Positions 1 to 5,675 of a stretch of 5,939 nucleotides of DNA are shown here, piece by piece. The translations under genes were made by a program, and so were the position numbers. A model generated the notes under the pieces. The model did no database searches and was not told the origin of the DNA. It saw nothing but the letters and a program-made list of their open reading frames with translations. The first letter of the stretch is position 1; the number at the start of each line of letters is the position of its first letter. The stretch is from Thermoflexales bacterium (GTDB lineage Bacteria; Chloroflexota; Anaerolineae; Fen-1058). Where the stretch lies: NCBI GenBank assembly GCA_030834835.1, contig JAUQXD010001082.1:1-5939 (forward strand). Direction: 5' to 3'.

Positions 1-12
1 ATCCTGACCTGT

Positions 13-98
13 GTCGTTGCGAGGATCGTTGTGTGCGACGAAGCAATCTCGTGCTGAGTGGCGTTGAGATTGCTTTGCAAATAGCGCTCGCAATGACG
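13..98. repeat. Palindromic intergenic repeat, family A, copy 1
   Basis: The outer arms 13-23 and 88-98 are inverted complements with one mismatch (GTCGTTGCGAG against CTCGCAATGAC). The inner arms 43-50 (GCAATCTC) and 66-73 (GAGATTGC) pair perfectly. The whole unit would fold as a long hairpin in RNA. It resembles the widespread 'cattgcgagg...gacgaagcaatc' REP-like repeats of environmental bacteria; this is recognised from memory, without a search. It holds no coding frame I can support. Confidence 0.8.
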
Positions 99-109
99 GA
101 TACCGCCGT

Positions 110-194
110 GTCATTGCGAGGAGTGGGTTTTGCGACGAAGCAATCTTCTGCTGATCGGCCTTGAGATTGCTTCGCAAACAGCGCTCGCAATGAC
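110..194. repeat. Palindromic intergenic repeat, family A, copy 2
   Basis: This is a second copy of the same repeat, offset by about 97 bases. Its outer arms 110-120 and 184-194 (GTCATTGCGAG against CTCGCAATGAC) are perfect, and the inner arms 136-146 and 164-174 (CGAAGCAATCT against AGATTGCTTCG) are also perfect. The centre differs from copy 1, so the arms are more conserved than the loop, as expected for a structured or mobile REP-like element. It ends 36 bases before the first gene and probably lies in, or just before, its leader. I see no clear -35/-10 promoter around it. Confidence 0.82.
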
Positions 195-230
195 GGATGG
201 ACATTCGCTACACATCATGGAGATAACTGA

Positions 231-1631
231 ATGACTAAACTCAATGAATTCTTTGGACAACCTCTTAGCGTAGTAAACGTCGGCCTCAACAGCATGGCGC
301 AGTCGGTGAAAGATCAGGGCGTGCCGGTGATCGATGTCGATTGGAAGCCGCCCGTCGAGGGTGTGCCGCGCTTGCGCACGACCAAAACGGGCGTGGACAT
401 CGACGCCGCGAACGAGGAGGTGATCAAGCGCATCAAGGCCGCACGCCCGACGCTGGTCGGCATGGGCCTGGCACGGGATGTGATCCCCGGCATGCACAGG
501 CACATGATCCTGCACGCCGGGCCGCCGATCACGTGGGAGCGGATGTGCGGCCCGCAGCGCGGCGCGGTAATGGGCGCGTTGATGTATGAAGGGCTGGCCC
601 AAGACGAAGCCGAGGCGGAAAGACTTGCCGCTTCCGGCAACATCGAATTTTCGCCGTGCCATCATCATCACGCCGTCGGGCCAATGGCGGGCATCGCGTC
701 GCCGTCGATGCCAGTGTTCATCTTCGAGAACAAGACCTTTGGCAATCGCGCGTTTTGCACGCAAAACGAAGGCTTAGGGAAGGTACTGCGCTATGGCGGC
801 ATGGGGCCGGAAGTGATCGCGCGTCTCAAGTGGATGGAAACTGATTTGTATCCTACACTCGATCGGGCGTTGCAGTCCATGCCGGACGGCATCGACGTGA
901 AAGCGTTGATCGCTCAAGCGCTGCACATGGGCGATGAGGGGCACAATCGCAATCGGGCGGGCACCAGCCTGTTCTTGCGCGCGATTGGTCCGGCGCTCGC
1001 GCGGACTAATCGTGATAATGAAACACTCGCCAAAGTGATCGAGTTTATCGATCGCAACGATCATTGGTTCCTAAACTTGAGTATGCCTGCGGGCAAATGC
1101 GCCGTCGAAGTGGCGGAAGGTGTCGAAGGCAGCAGCATCGTGATCGTGATGGCGCGTAACGGCACGGACTTCGGCATCAAGATCGCCGGGATGCCCGATC
1201 GATGGTTCACGGCTCCATCGGGCAAGGTGCAGGGCCTGTACTTCCCCGGCTACACCGAAGACGACGCCAATCCCGACATCGGCGATAGCACGATCACGGA
1301 GACGGCGGGCTATGGCGGTTTTGCGATGGCGGCTGCGCCTGCGATCACGCAGTTCGTCGGCGGCACGCCGCAGATGGCGATCGATGTGACGCGCGAGATG
1401 TACGAGATCACGTTTAGCGAACACGCGGGCTTCACCATCCCTGTGCTAAACTTCAGGGGCACGCCGCTGGGCATCGATGTGCGCAAGGTGGCTGAAACAG
1501 GCATTTTGCCGCGCTTGAATACGGGCATCGCACACAAGAAACCCGGCATCGGCATGGTGGGCGCGGGCATCTTGCGCGCACCGGAGAAGTGCTTTGAGGA
1601 CGCATTCGCAGCGCTGAAAGAACAATGCTAA
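231..1631 (+). CDS. DUF1116 family protein (YlbE/YahG/AllG-like)
   Basis: The 466-residue product matches the DUF1116 family (E. coli YlbE and YahG) over its whole length. Visible hallmarks are an N-terminal 'VVNVGLNSMA...VPVIDVDWKPP' segment (residues 14-41), 'WERMCGPQRGAVMGALMYEG' (about 102-121), a Cys plus four-His cluster before AVGPMAG (143-154), and 'NPDIGDSTITET' followed by a Gly/Ala-rich stretch (about 347-375). E. coli YlbE, renamed AllG, has been linked with FdrA (AllF) and YlbF (AllH) to oxamate carbamoyltransferase, which splits oxalurate in allantoin breakdown. That role is carried over here only as inference. No signal peptide or membrane segment is visible, so the protein is probably cytosolic. 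The ATG at 231 has GGAGA at 219-223. It is the first gene of a four-gene block, 91 bases before the cyclase gene. AllF and AllH partners are not in the window. The family call is firm; the substrate is unknown. Confidence 0.92.
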   Translation: MTKLNEFFGQPLSVVNVGLNSMAQSVKDQGVPVIDVDWKPPVEGVPRLRTTKTGVDIDAANEEVIKRIKAARPTLVGMGLARDVIPGMHRHMILHAGPPITWERMCGPQRGAVMGALMYEGLAQDEAEAERLAASGNIEFSPCHHHHAVGPMAGIASPSMPVFIFENKTFGNRAFCTQNEGLGKVLRYGGMGPEVIARLKWMETDLYPTLDRALQSMPDGIDVKALIAQALHMGDEGHNRNRAGTSLFLRAIGPALARTNRDNETLAKVIEFIDRNDHWFLNLSMPAGKCAVEVAEGVEGSSIVIVMARNGTDFGIKIAGMPDRWFTAPSGKVQGLYFPGYTEDDANPDIGDSTITETAGYGGFAMAAAPAITQFVGGTPQMAIDVTREMYEITFSEHAGFTIPVLNFRGTPLGIDVRKVAETGILPRLNTGIAHKKPGIGMVGAGILRAPEKCFEDAFAALKEQC

Positions 1632-1696
1632 ATGCATAGTGCATAATTCATAATGCGTTCCCCAACTATGAACTATGCATTATGCATTATGAATTA
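1632..1696. repeat. AT-rich palindromic repeat, family B
   Basis: The repeat starts directly after the stop codon of the DUF1116 gene. A perfect 13-bp inverted pair joins 1644-1656 (TAATTCATAATGC) to 1684-1696 (GCATTATGAATTA). A second pair, 1632-1640 (ATGCATAGT) with 1672-1680 (ACTATGCAT), crosses it, so two alternative folds are possible. It is built from TGCAT/TTATG/AATTC-like words and is far more AT-rich than the flanking genes. It ends 12 bases before the ribosome binding site of the next gene. Confidence 0.78.
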
Positions 1697-1722
1697 ATCA
1701 ACCCACTCAAGGAGAAGCTACG

Positions 1723-2598
1723 ATGAAATTTCTGGACCTCACCATTCCCCTCGGTATTGGCACGCCCGCGTGGCCGACGTACGAGCCGCTGCAAATCAAG
1801 TACTTCAAGCGCCTTGCGCCCAATGGCGCAAACGGCCAGGTGCTGACGCACTCCAACCACCTGGGCACGCACCTCGACGGCGAGATTCACTTCTACACGC
1901 CGGGCAAGGACATCGCGTCGCTCGAGATGGACTACCTCGTGCATGAGGCCGCCGTCGTCGATCTGAGTGACATCTGCGGCGACTACGATGTGTACACCAG
2001 CAAGATGGTGGAAGAGCGCGTCGAAGTGAAAGAGGGCGACATCCTGATCATCCATACCGGCTATCACCACTTCGGTTGGGATCAGCCCACGGCCGATGAG
2101 ATTCGCTACATGGTCAAGCATCCCGGCCCCGATCGCGAATTCGCGGAGTGGTGCAAGGCCAAGAAACTGCGCTGGCTGGCCGTCGATTGCGGCAGCGCTG
2201 ATCATCCGATGAACACCATCATCCGCGATTGGATGCCGCGTCAGGCGCGCCAGGCCGACAAGCATTTCCAGAAGAAGTACGGCATGCCGCTGGCCGAATT
2301 CTTCGACGACAGCAAATATCAATTGATGCACATCGAGATGTTCCCGTACGGCATCGTGCATGGTGAGTGCTTCGGCGGCGACATCGATTTGATCTGCAAT
2401 CAGCGCGTCACGATCGGTTTCTTCCCGTGGCGCTTCGTCGACGGCGAGTCGTGCATCGGCCGCGCCGTTGCGATGGTGGACGATGATCGCTATGCGGCAT
2501 TGATGGCGAAGAAGGCGGCCATGGCCAAGACCAGGTTCGGCGATGCGATCGAGCCGAAACACGTGGAGCAGATCGAAGCGCTGAGCAAGGCAGGTTAA
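1723..2598 (+). CDS. Cyclase-family metal-dependent hydrolase (PF04199 type)
   Basis: The 291-residue protein belongs to the cyclase family that includes kynurenine formamidase and isatin hydrolase, which hydrolyse an amide or a cyclic amide with a bound metal such as Mn or Zn. The signature HLGTHLDGEIHF (residues 46-57) keeps the metal ligands expected from isatin hydrolase (H46, H50, D52) and the following H56. The usual Pro of the DxPxH part is Glu54. Further family features are GDILIIHTGY, the 'AVDCGSADHPMN' strand and the C-terminal 'IGFFPWRFVDGESCIGRA' region. At 291 residues it is longer than bacterial KynB (about 210), and no kynurenine genes are nearby, so another cyclic amide or N-acyl substrate is likelier. 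The ATG has AAGGAG at 1709-1714. It lies between two hairpin repeats in the same-strand block. No export signal is visible. The family is firm and the substrate is open. Confidence 0.9.
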   Translation: MKFLDLTIPLGIGTPAWPTYEPLQIKYFKRLAPNGANGQVLTHSNHLGTHLDGEIHFYTPGKDIASLEMDYLVHEAAVVDLSDICGDYDVYTSKMVEERVEVKEGDILIIHTGYHHFGWDQPTADEIRYMVKHPGPDREFAEWCKAKKLRWLAVDCGSADHPMNTIIRDWMPRQARQADKHFQKKYGMPLAEFFDDSKYQLMHIEMFPYGIVHGECFGGDIDLICNQRVTIGFFPWRFVDGESCIGRAVAMVDDDRYAALMAKKAAMAKTRFGDAIEPKHVEQIEALSKAG

Positions 2599-2612
2599 GC
2601 TAAAGCCGATTG

Positions 2613-2673
2613 AACCACGAAGGGCACGAAGTACCACGAAGACAACTTCGTGCGCTTCGTGTCCTTCGTGGTT
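2613..2673. repeat. Palindromic repeat, family C ('CACGAAG' type), copy 1
   Basis: The arms AACCACGAAGG (2613-2623) and CCTTCGTGGTT (2663-2673) are perfect complements. Inside them, CACGAAG 2625-2631 pairs with CTTCGTG 2655-2661, and ACGAAG 2636-2641 pairs with CTTCGT 2646-2651. Each arm is an iteration of a CACGAAG-like word, giving a nearly complete long hairpin. It fills most of the gap between the cyclase and nitrilase genes and leaves the nitrilase ribosome binding site free just downstream. Confidence 0.83.
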
Positions 2674-2688
2674 AGAAGGGATGGAAAG

Positions 2689-3570
2689 ATGATCAAATTT
2701 GTCGCTGCCTGTGCCCAGTTTGCGATTGCGCCGATGCAGGTGCGCCAGAATGTGCAAAAGGCCGCGCATTGGATCGAACGCGCCGTGCGCGAATCCAACG
2801 CCCGCCTGGTGATCGTGCCCGAAACGATCACGACCGGGTTCACGCCGGATGTGCCCGCCGACGAGTTGTGGGATGCCGTCGATACGCTGCCCGGTGAGAA
2901 GTGGCGCTTGATCGCGGAAACGGCCCAAAAACTGTGCGTTTTCGTGGTGTTTCCGACATACGAACGCGGTGAGGAACGGGGTGTGGTCTACAATTCCGCC
3001 GCCTTGATCGATCCGCGTGGCGAGATCATCGGCGTGTATCGCAAGACTCACCTGTTTCCGACGGAGCGCAAGAGCGCGGGCGGTTGGAGCACGCCGGGGA
3101 CACAGCCCGTCGTCGTCGAGACGGAATTAGGCAATATCGGTTTGACCATTTGCTATGACGGCGACTTCCCGGAACTCTATCGCTGCGAGGCCATCATGGG
3201 CGCGGAGATCATCTGCCGCCCCAGCGCACTGCTGCGCTCCTTCGAAATCTGGGAGATGACGAACAAGGCGCGCGCCTACGACAATCACGTGTACATACTC
3301 GCGTGTAATGCGATCGGGCCGGACACGAAGCCGCATTATTACTTCGGCCACTCGATGATCGTGTCGCCCATCGCGCAGGTGCAAGCGTTGGCGCGCGGCA
3401 CCGAGGAAGTGATCGCTGTCGAACTCGATCCCGATCCCATCAAGCGCGTGACCTACGGTGCGCAAACGCCGATGATCTTCGATCATCTGCAGGATCGGAA
3501 TCTGGCCGCGTACGAAAACATCTTGACTAAAGCGCGCAGCCACTTCGAACCGGCGAAGCGTTATGAATGA
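2689..3570 (+). CDS. Nitrilase-superfamily carbon-nitrogen hydrolase (amidase or N-carbamoyl hydrolase)
   Basis: The product of 293 residues is a typical size for the nitrilase superfamily. The Glu-Lys-Cys triad is visible: E45 in IVPETITTG, K119 in VYRKTHLFP, and C155 in GLTICYDGDFPELYR. The CYDGDFPE elbow resembles amidases of the aliphatic amidase/formamidase and N-carbamoyl amidase branches more than true nitrilases. The family hydrolyses amide or carbamoyl C-N bonds through a cysteine thioester and is normally cytosolic; no signal peptide is seen. I start at ATG 2689 because GAAGGG at 2675-2680 is well spaced. An in-frame GTG at 2650 would add 13 residues encoded by the hairpin repeat, which is unlikely. 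It sits 90 bases after the cyclase gene, suggesting it acts on that enzyme's ring-opened product (inference). Exact substrate unknown. Confidence 0.92.
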   Translation: MIKFVAACAQFAIAPMQVRQNVQKAAHWIERAVRESNARLVIVPETITTGFTPDVPADELWDAVDTLPGEKWRLIAETAQKLCVFVVFPTYERGEERGVVYNSAALIDPRGEIIGVYRKTHLFPTERKSAGGWSTPGTQPVVVETELGNIGLTICYDGDFPELYRCEAIMGAEIICRPSALLRSFEIWEMTNKARAYDNHVYILACNAIGPDTKPHYYFGHSMIVSPIAQVQALARGTEEVIAVELDPDPIKRVTYGAQTPMIFDHLQDRNLAAYENILTKARSHFEPAKRYE

Positions 3571-3637
3571 TCCACGAAGGACACGCAGGGGCACGAAGAA
3601 GACATTTTTGCTTCGTGTTCTTCGTGAACTTCGTGGA
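3571..3637. repeat. Palindromic repeat, family C, copy 2
   Basis: This copy starts at the base after the nitrilase stop codon. The outer arms TCCACGAAG (3571-3579) and CTTCGTGGA (3629-3637) pair perfectly. Inside, CACGAAG 3592-3598 can pair with CTTCGTG at 3611-3617 or at 3620-3626. It shares the CACGAAG word structure of the copy at 2613-2673 but has a different internal order and a short T run (3605-3609) in the loop. It leaves about 65 bases before the next start codon. Confidence 0.8.
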
Positions 3638-3702
3638 CGGATTTTTAGGTTGAAACAGCCAGGACTTCAGTGGTAGACGACTCATTTTTAGGAGAGACCG
3701 AT

Positions 3703-5046
3703 ATGCCCGTCAACGACATCGAAGTTCACGATCCAAAAATTCTGGCTAACGCCCGATCGATTCTGGACGCCTGCCAGTCCGCGCAAGAGATGCAGCAGGC
3801 GGTGCTCGATGCCGTCAAACGCAACGAGACCTGGCGCGGTCAGCAGTGCATCAACCTGCTCGCGCCCGAGGCGCCGACCAGCCCGACGGTGCGCGCTCTG
3901 CTCGGCTCGGAGATTGGCACGCGCGCGGCCGAAGGCAACATCGGCTCGGTGCAGCGCTGGTTCGCGGGCACGCAGCACATCGACGAGGTCGAGGCGTTGT
4001 GCGTGGAACTGTTGAAGCAGGCCTTTCGCTGTCGCTACGCCGACCATCGCTTGATGGGCAGCATGTTGGGTAACATGGCGGTGTACTACGCCATGACCGA
4101 ACCCGGCGACGTGATCATGACGGTGGCGCAGCCGTTCGGCGGGCATTCGAGCAATCGGTACGATGGACCCGCCGGGCAGCGCGGCCTGAAGATCGTGGAC
4201 GTGCCGTTTGATCCGATCGAGTTGACAGTCGATCTCGATCTGTTCCGCAAGCTGGCGCCGTTGGTCAGGCCGAAGGTTGTTACGCTGGGGTTATCGATGA
4301 CGCTGTTCCCGCTGCCGGTGCGCGAAATGAAAGAGGTGTTGCAAGAGTGGGGCGGCAAGTTGTTTTTCGACGGCGCGCATCAGGCCGGGTTGATCGCGGG
4401 CGGGCAATTTCAAGACCCATTGGCTGAAGGCGCGGATGTGCTGACGGGTTCGGCGGGCAAGACGTTTGGTGGGCCGCAGAGCGGCATGATCATGTGGAAC
4501 GATGGCGCGTTGACGGAGCCGATCACGCACGCGATCTTCCCGGTGCTCGCCGCGACGCATCAGGTCAATCGGGTGGCGGCGTTGGCCGTGGCTGCCGCAG
4601 AGATGATCGCGTTTGGCAAGGACTTCATGGCGCAGATCGTGCGTAATTCGCAGGCGCTGGCCGCCGCGCTCGATCGACGCGGCATTCCTGTGTTGGGCAA
4701 GCACAAGGGCTACACGACGACGCATCAAGTCATCGCGGATGTGGGCGCGCTGGGCGGCGGGCTGGAAGTGGCGCACTTGCTGGCTCGCGCCAACCTCATC
4801 ACCAATAAGAACCTGCTCCCGCGCGACAAGCCCGCCGATTGGGATCGCCCCAGCGGCCTGCGCATGGGCACGATCGAGGTAACTCGGCTCGGCATGAAGG
4901 AAACGCAGATGGATCAGATCGCGGACTTCATCGCGCGGGTGTTGATCGAACAGCAGTCGCCGAATACGGTGTTGGAAGATGTGATCGAATTCCGGCAGGC
5001 GTATCAGAAATTGTATTACTGCTTCGATCACGGCTTGCCCGCGTAA
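3703..5046 (+). CDS. SHMT-like PLP-dependent enzyme, divergent
   Basis: The 447-residue protein follows the serine hydroxymethyltransferase plan: INLLAPEAPTSPTV (50-63, compare LIASENYTSPAV) with E56, 'AEGNIG...GTQHIDEVE' (76-97), GGH (146-148) placing a His over PLP, D223 and H226 in FFDGAHQAG, the likely Schiff-base K253 in SAGKTFGGPQSG, and R387 in SGLRMGT for the substrate carboxylate. It departs from true GlyA: the THKTLRGPR motif reads AGKTFGGPQ, the segment normally reading KYAEGYPGKRYYGG lacks its tyrosines, and the 'PGxQGGP' loop is missing. A different amino acid or no folate use is therefore likely, for example an aldolase, transaldolase or alpha-substituted serine enzyme (inference). 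ATG 3703 has GGAGAG at 3691-3696; an in-frame GTG at 3670 has poorer support. It is the last gene of the block, 19 bases before the terminator stem. The family is firm; the reaction is unknown. Confidence 0.88.
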   Translation: MPVNDIEVHDPKILANARSILDACQSAQEMQQAVLDAVKRNETWRGQQCINLLAPEAPTSPTVRALLGSEIGTRAAEGNIGSVQRWFAGTQHIDEVEALCVELLKQAFRCRYADHRLMGSMLGNMAVYYAMTEPGDVIMTVAQPFGGHSSNRYDGPAGQRGLKIVDVPFDPIELTVDLDLFRKLAPLVRPKVVTLGLSMTLFPLPVREMKEVLQEWGGKLFFDGAHQAGLIAGGQFQDPLAEGADVLTGSAGKTFGGPQSGMIMWNDGALTEPITHAIFPVLAATHQVNRVAALAVAAAEMIAFGKDFMAQIVRNSQALAAALDRRGIPVLGKHKGYTTTHQVIADVGALGGGLEVAHLLARANLITNKNLLPRDKPADWDRPSGLRMGTIEVTRLGMKETQMDQIADFIARVLIEQQSPNTVLEDVIEFRQAYQKLYYCFDHGLPA

Positions 5047-5065
5047 CGAATCTTGCGCCATAACA

Positions 5066-5097
5066 AAACAGGGACGCCATTGAGAGCGTCCCTGTTT
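5066..5097. terminator. Intrinsic terminator, probably bidirectional
   Basis: A perfect 12-bp stem joins AAACAGGGACGC (5066-5077) to GCGTCCCTGTTT (5086-5097) around an 8-base loop. Read on the plus strand, the stem ends in TTT followed by GCTT, closing the four-gene block 19 bases after its last stop. Read on the minus strand, it ends in a better T run (TTTTGTTA), so it could also end transcription from the degV-like remnant facing it. Unlike the other hairpins in the window, it is not built from the repeat families. Confidence 0.8.
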
Positions 5098-5112
5098 GCT
5101 TAAGCGATCAGC

Positions 5113-5340
5113 TCACGGCACATCGTCGAAGACAGCCAGCGGCGCATAGGCCACGCCCACCATGCTGGGGCCGGTATGCGCGGCCAGCGCCGGCGACATG
5201 GAATTGGTGGGCAGCCAGGTGCACTTAAACCGCGGATCGATCAGATTGTGCAGTGCCGCAACGGCGGGCAGATTGAGCACGTGTTTATGCATCCGTGCAA
5301 GGGTTGCACGCTCGCTGTTCCGCATCAGAGAACGTTCACT
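5113..5340 (-). pseudogene. 3' remnant of a DegV-family (fatty-acid-binding) gene
   Basis: The minus-strand frame ending at the TGA at 5113-5115 encodes a C-terminus with 'MSPALAAHTGPSMVGVAYAP', which matches the conserved 'pviGtHtGPGalGvay' end of DegV proteins. Upstream of it, 'LARMHKHVLNLPAVAALHNLIDPRF' fits the preceding DegV helix-strand region. DegV proteins are about 280 residues and bind fatty acids; in some bacteria they supply a fatty-acid kinase. Here only about 75 residues are recognisable. The same frame stays open to about 5475 without DegV-like sequence, then meets a stop, and the next gene starts at 5676, so a full-length gene cannot fit. It is probably a truncated, inactive remnant. 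The upstream boundary given is approximate. No ribosome binding site could be assigned. Confidence 0.6.
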
Positions 5341-5585
5341 TCGAACAGACGAATGTGCTCGCCTCGGAAGGCATGGAGCGCATGCTCTTTGGTCTGCGTG
5401 AAGGACTGTCGGACCTCCGTATGTGATCTGCCCTTGGCGCGTGAGATTACATGGAGGCTTTCGCCCTTCCTGGCCTCACAGATGATGCTGGTGCTACACG
5501 GGTAACCGCCCACGAACTCATTGGAGGTGGTACTTTAGTTTAACTGCGCTTCGTAACCGTATCCGGTCCCCACATCTGGCGGTAT
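5341..5585. other. Region without a recognisable intact gene
   Basis: Both strands have only short frames here. One minus-strand frame (5325 to 5534) is open for about 69 codons and reads in part CSTSIICEARKGESLHVIS. That segment weakly recalls the 'YP...GRPLHVV' stretch of small DUF4258-type proteins, or a frameshifted piece of the adjoining degV remnant, but neither call is secure. No tRNA-like cloverleaf, riboswitch, insertion-sequence end or CRISPR structure was recognised. A decayed coding region is the simplest reading. Confidence 0.4.
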
Positions 5586-5675
5586 ATGAATGAACGCTGG
5601 CTCCGATTTGTGGCTTCAGCATCTCAGCATAGCGTCGCTTCAAAACCGCATGGCTACCCATTCAAGGAAACTAAC

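Noticed and set aside
1..200. CRISPR array
   Set aside because: There are only two units of about 85 bases, each a long internal palindrome, with no short identical direct repeats separated by unique spacers and no cas genes.
1723..2598. Naming the cyclase gene kynB (kynurenine formamidase)
   Set aside because: The protein is much longer than bacterial KynB, has a Glu in the signature motif, and no tryptophan-degradation genes are near.
2650..2688. Upstream GTG start for the nitrilase gene
   Set aside because: The added 13 residues come from the right arm of the hairpin repeat, there is no ribosome binding site before it, and ATG 2689 has a well-spaced GAAGGG and begins at the usual nitrilase first strand.
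1687..3051. 454-codon open frame on the minus strand
   Set aside because: It runs antisense across the cyclase gene, the family C hairpin and part of the nitrilase gene, all of which have clear family motifs on the plus strand. Its translation is rich in His, Arg and Asp, as expected for the shadow of a GC-rich gene, with no recognisable domain.
3670..3702. Upstream GTG start for the SHMT-like gene
   Set aside because: ATG 3703 has GGAGAG six bases upstream. The GTG has no comparable site, and its extension would translate that ribosome binding site.
3703..5046. Naming the PLP gene glyA
   Set aside because: Several residues that define true serine hydroxymethyltransferase, including the His before the PLP lysine and the active-site tyrosines, are changed.
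4291..5061. 256-codon open frame on the minus strand
   Set aside because: It is antisense to the SHMT-like gene, which carries a full set of PLP motifs. The translation has the biased Arg/His/Gln make-up of a shadow frame.
5294..5310. Small hairpin CGTGCAA-GGG-TTGCACG as a terminator or regulatory site
   Set aside because: It is a 7-bp stem inside the DegV-like remnant with no T run on either side, so chance is a sufficient explanation.
5176..5505. 109-codon plus-strand frame
   Set aside because: It overlaps the minus-strand DegV-like end, has no convincing ribosome binding site and shows no recognisable domain.
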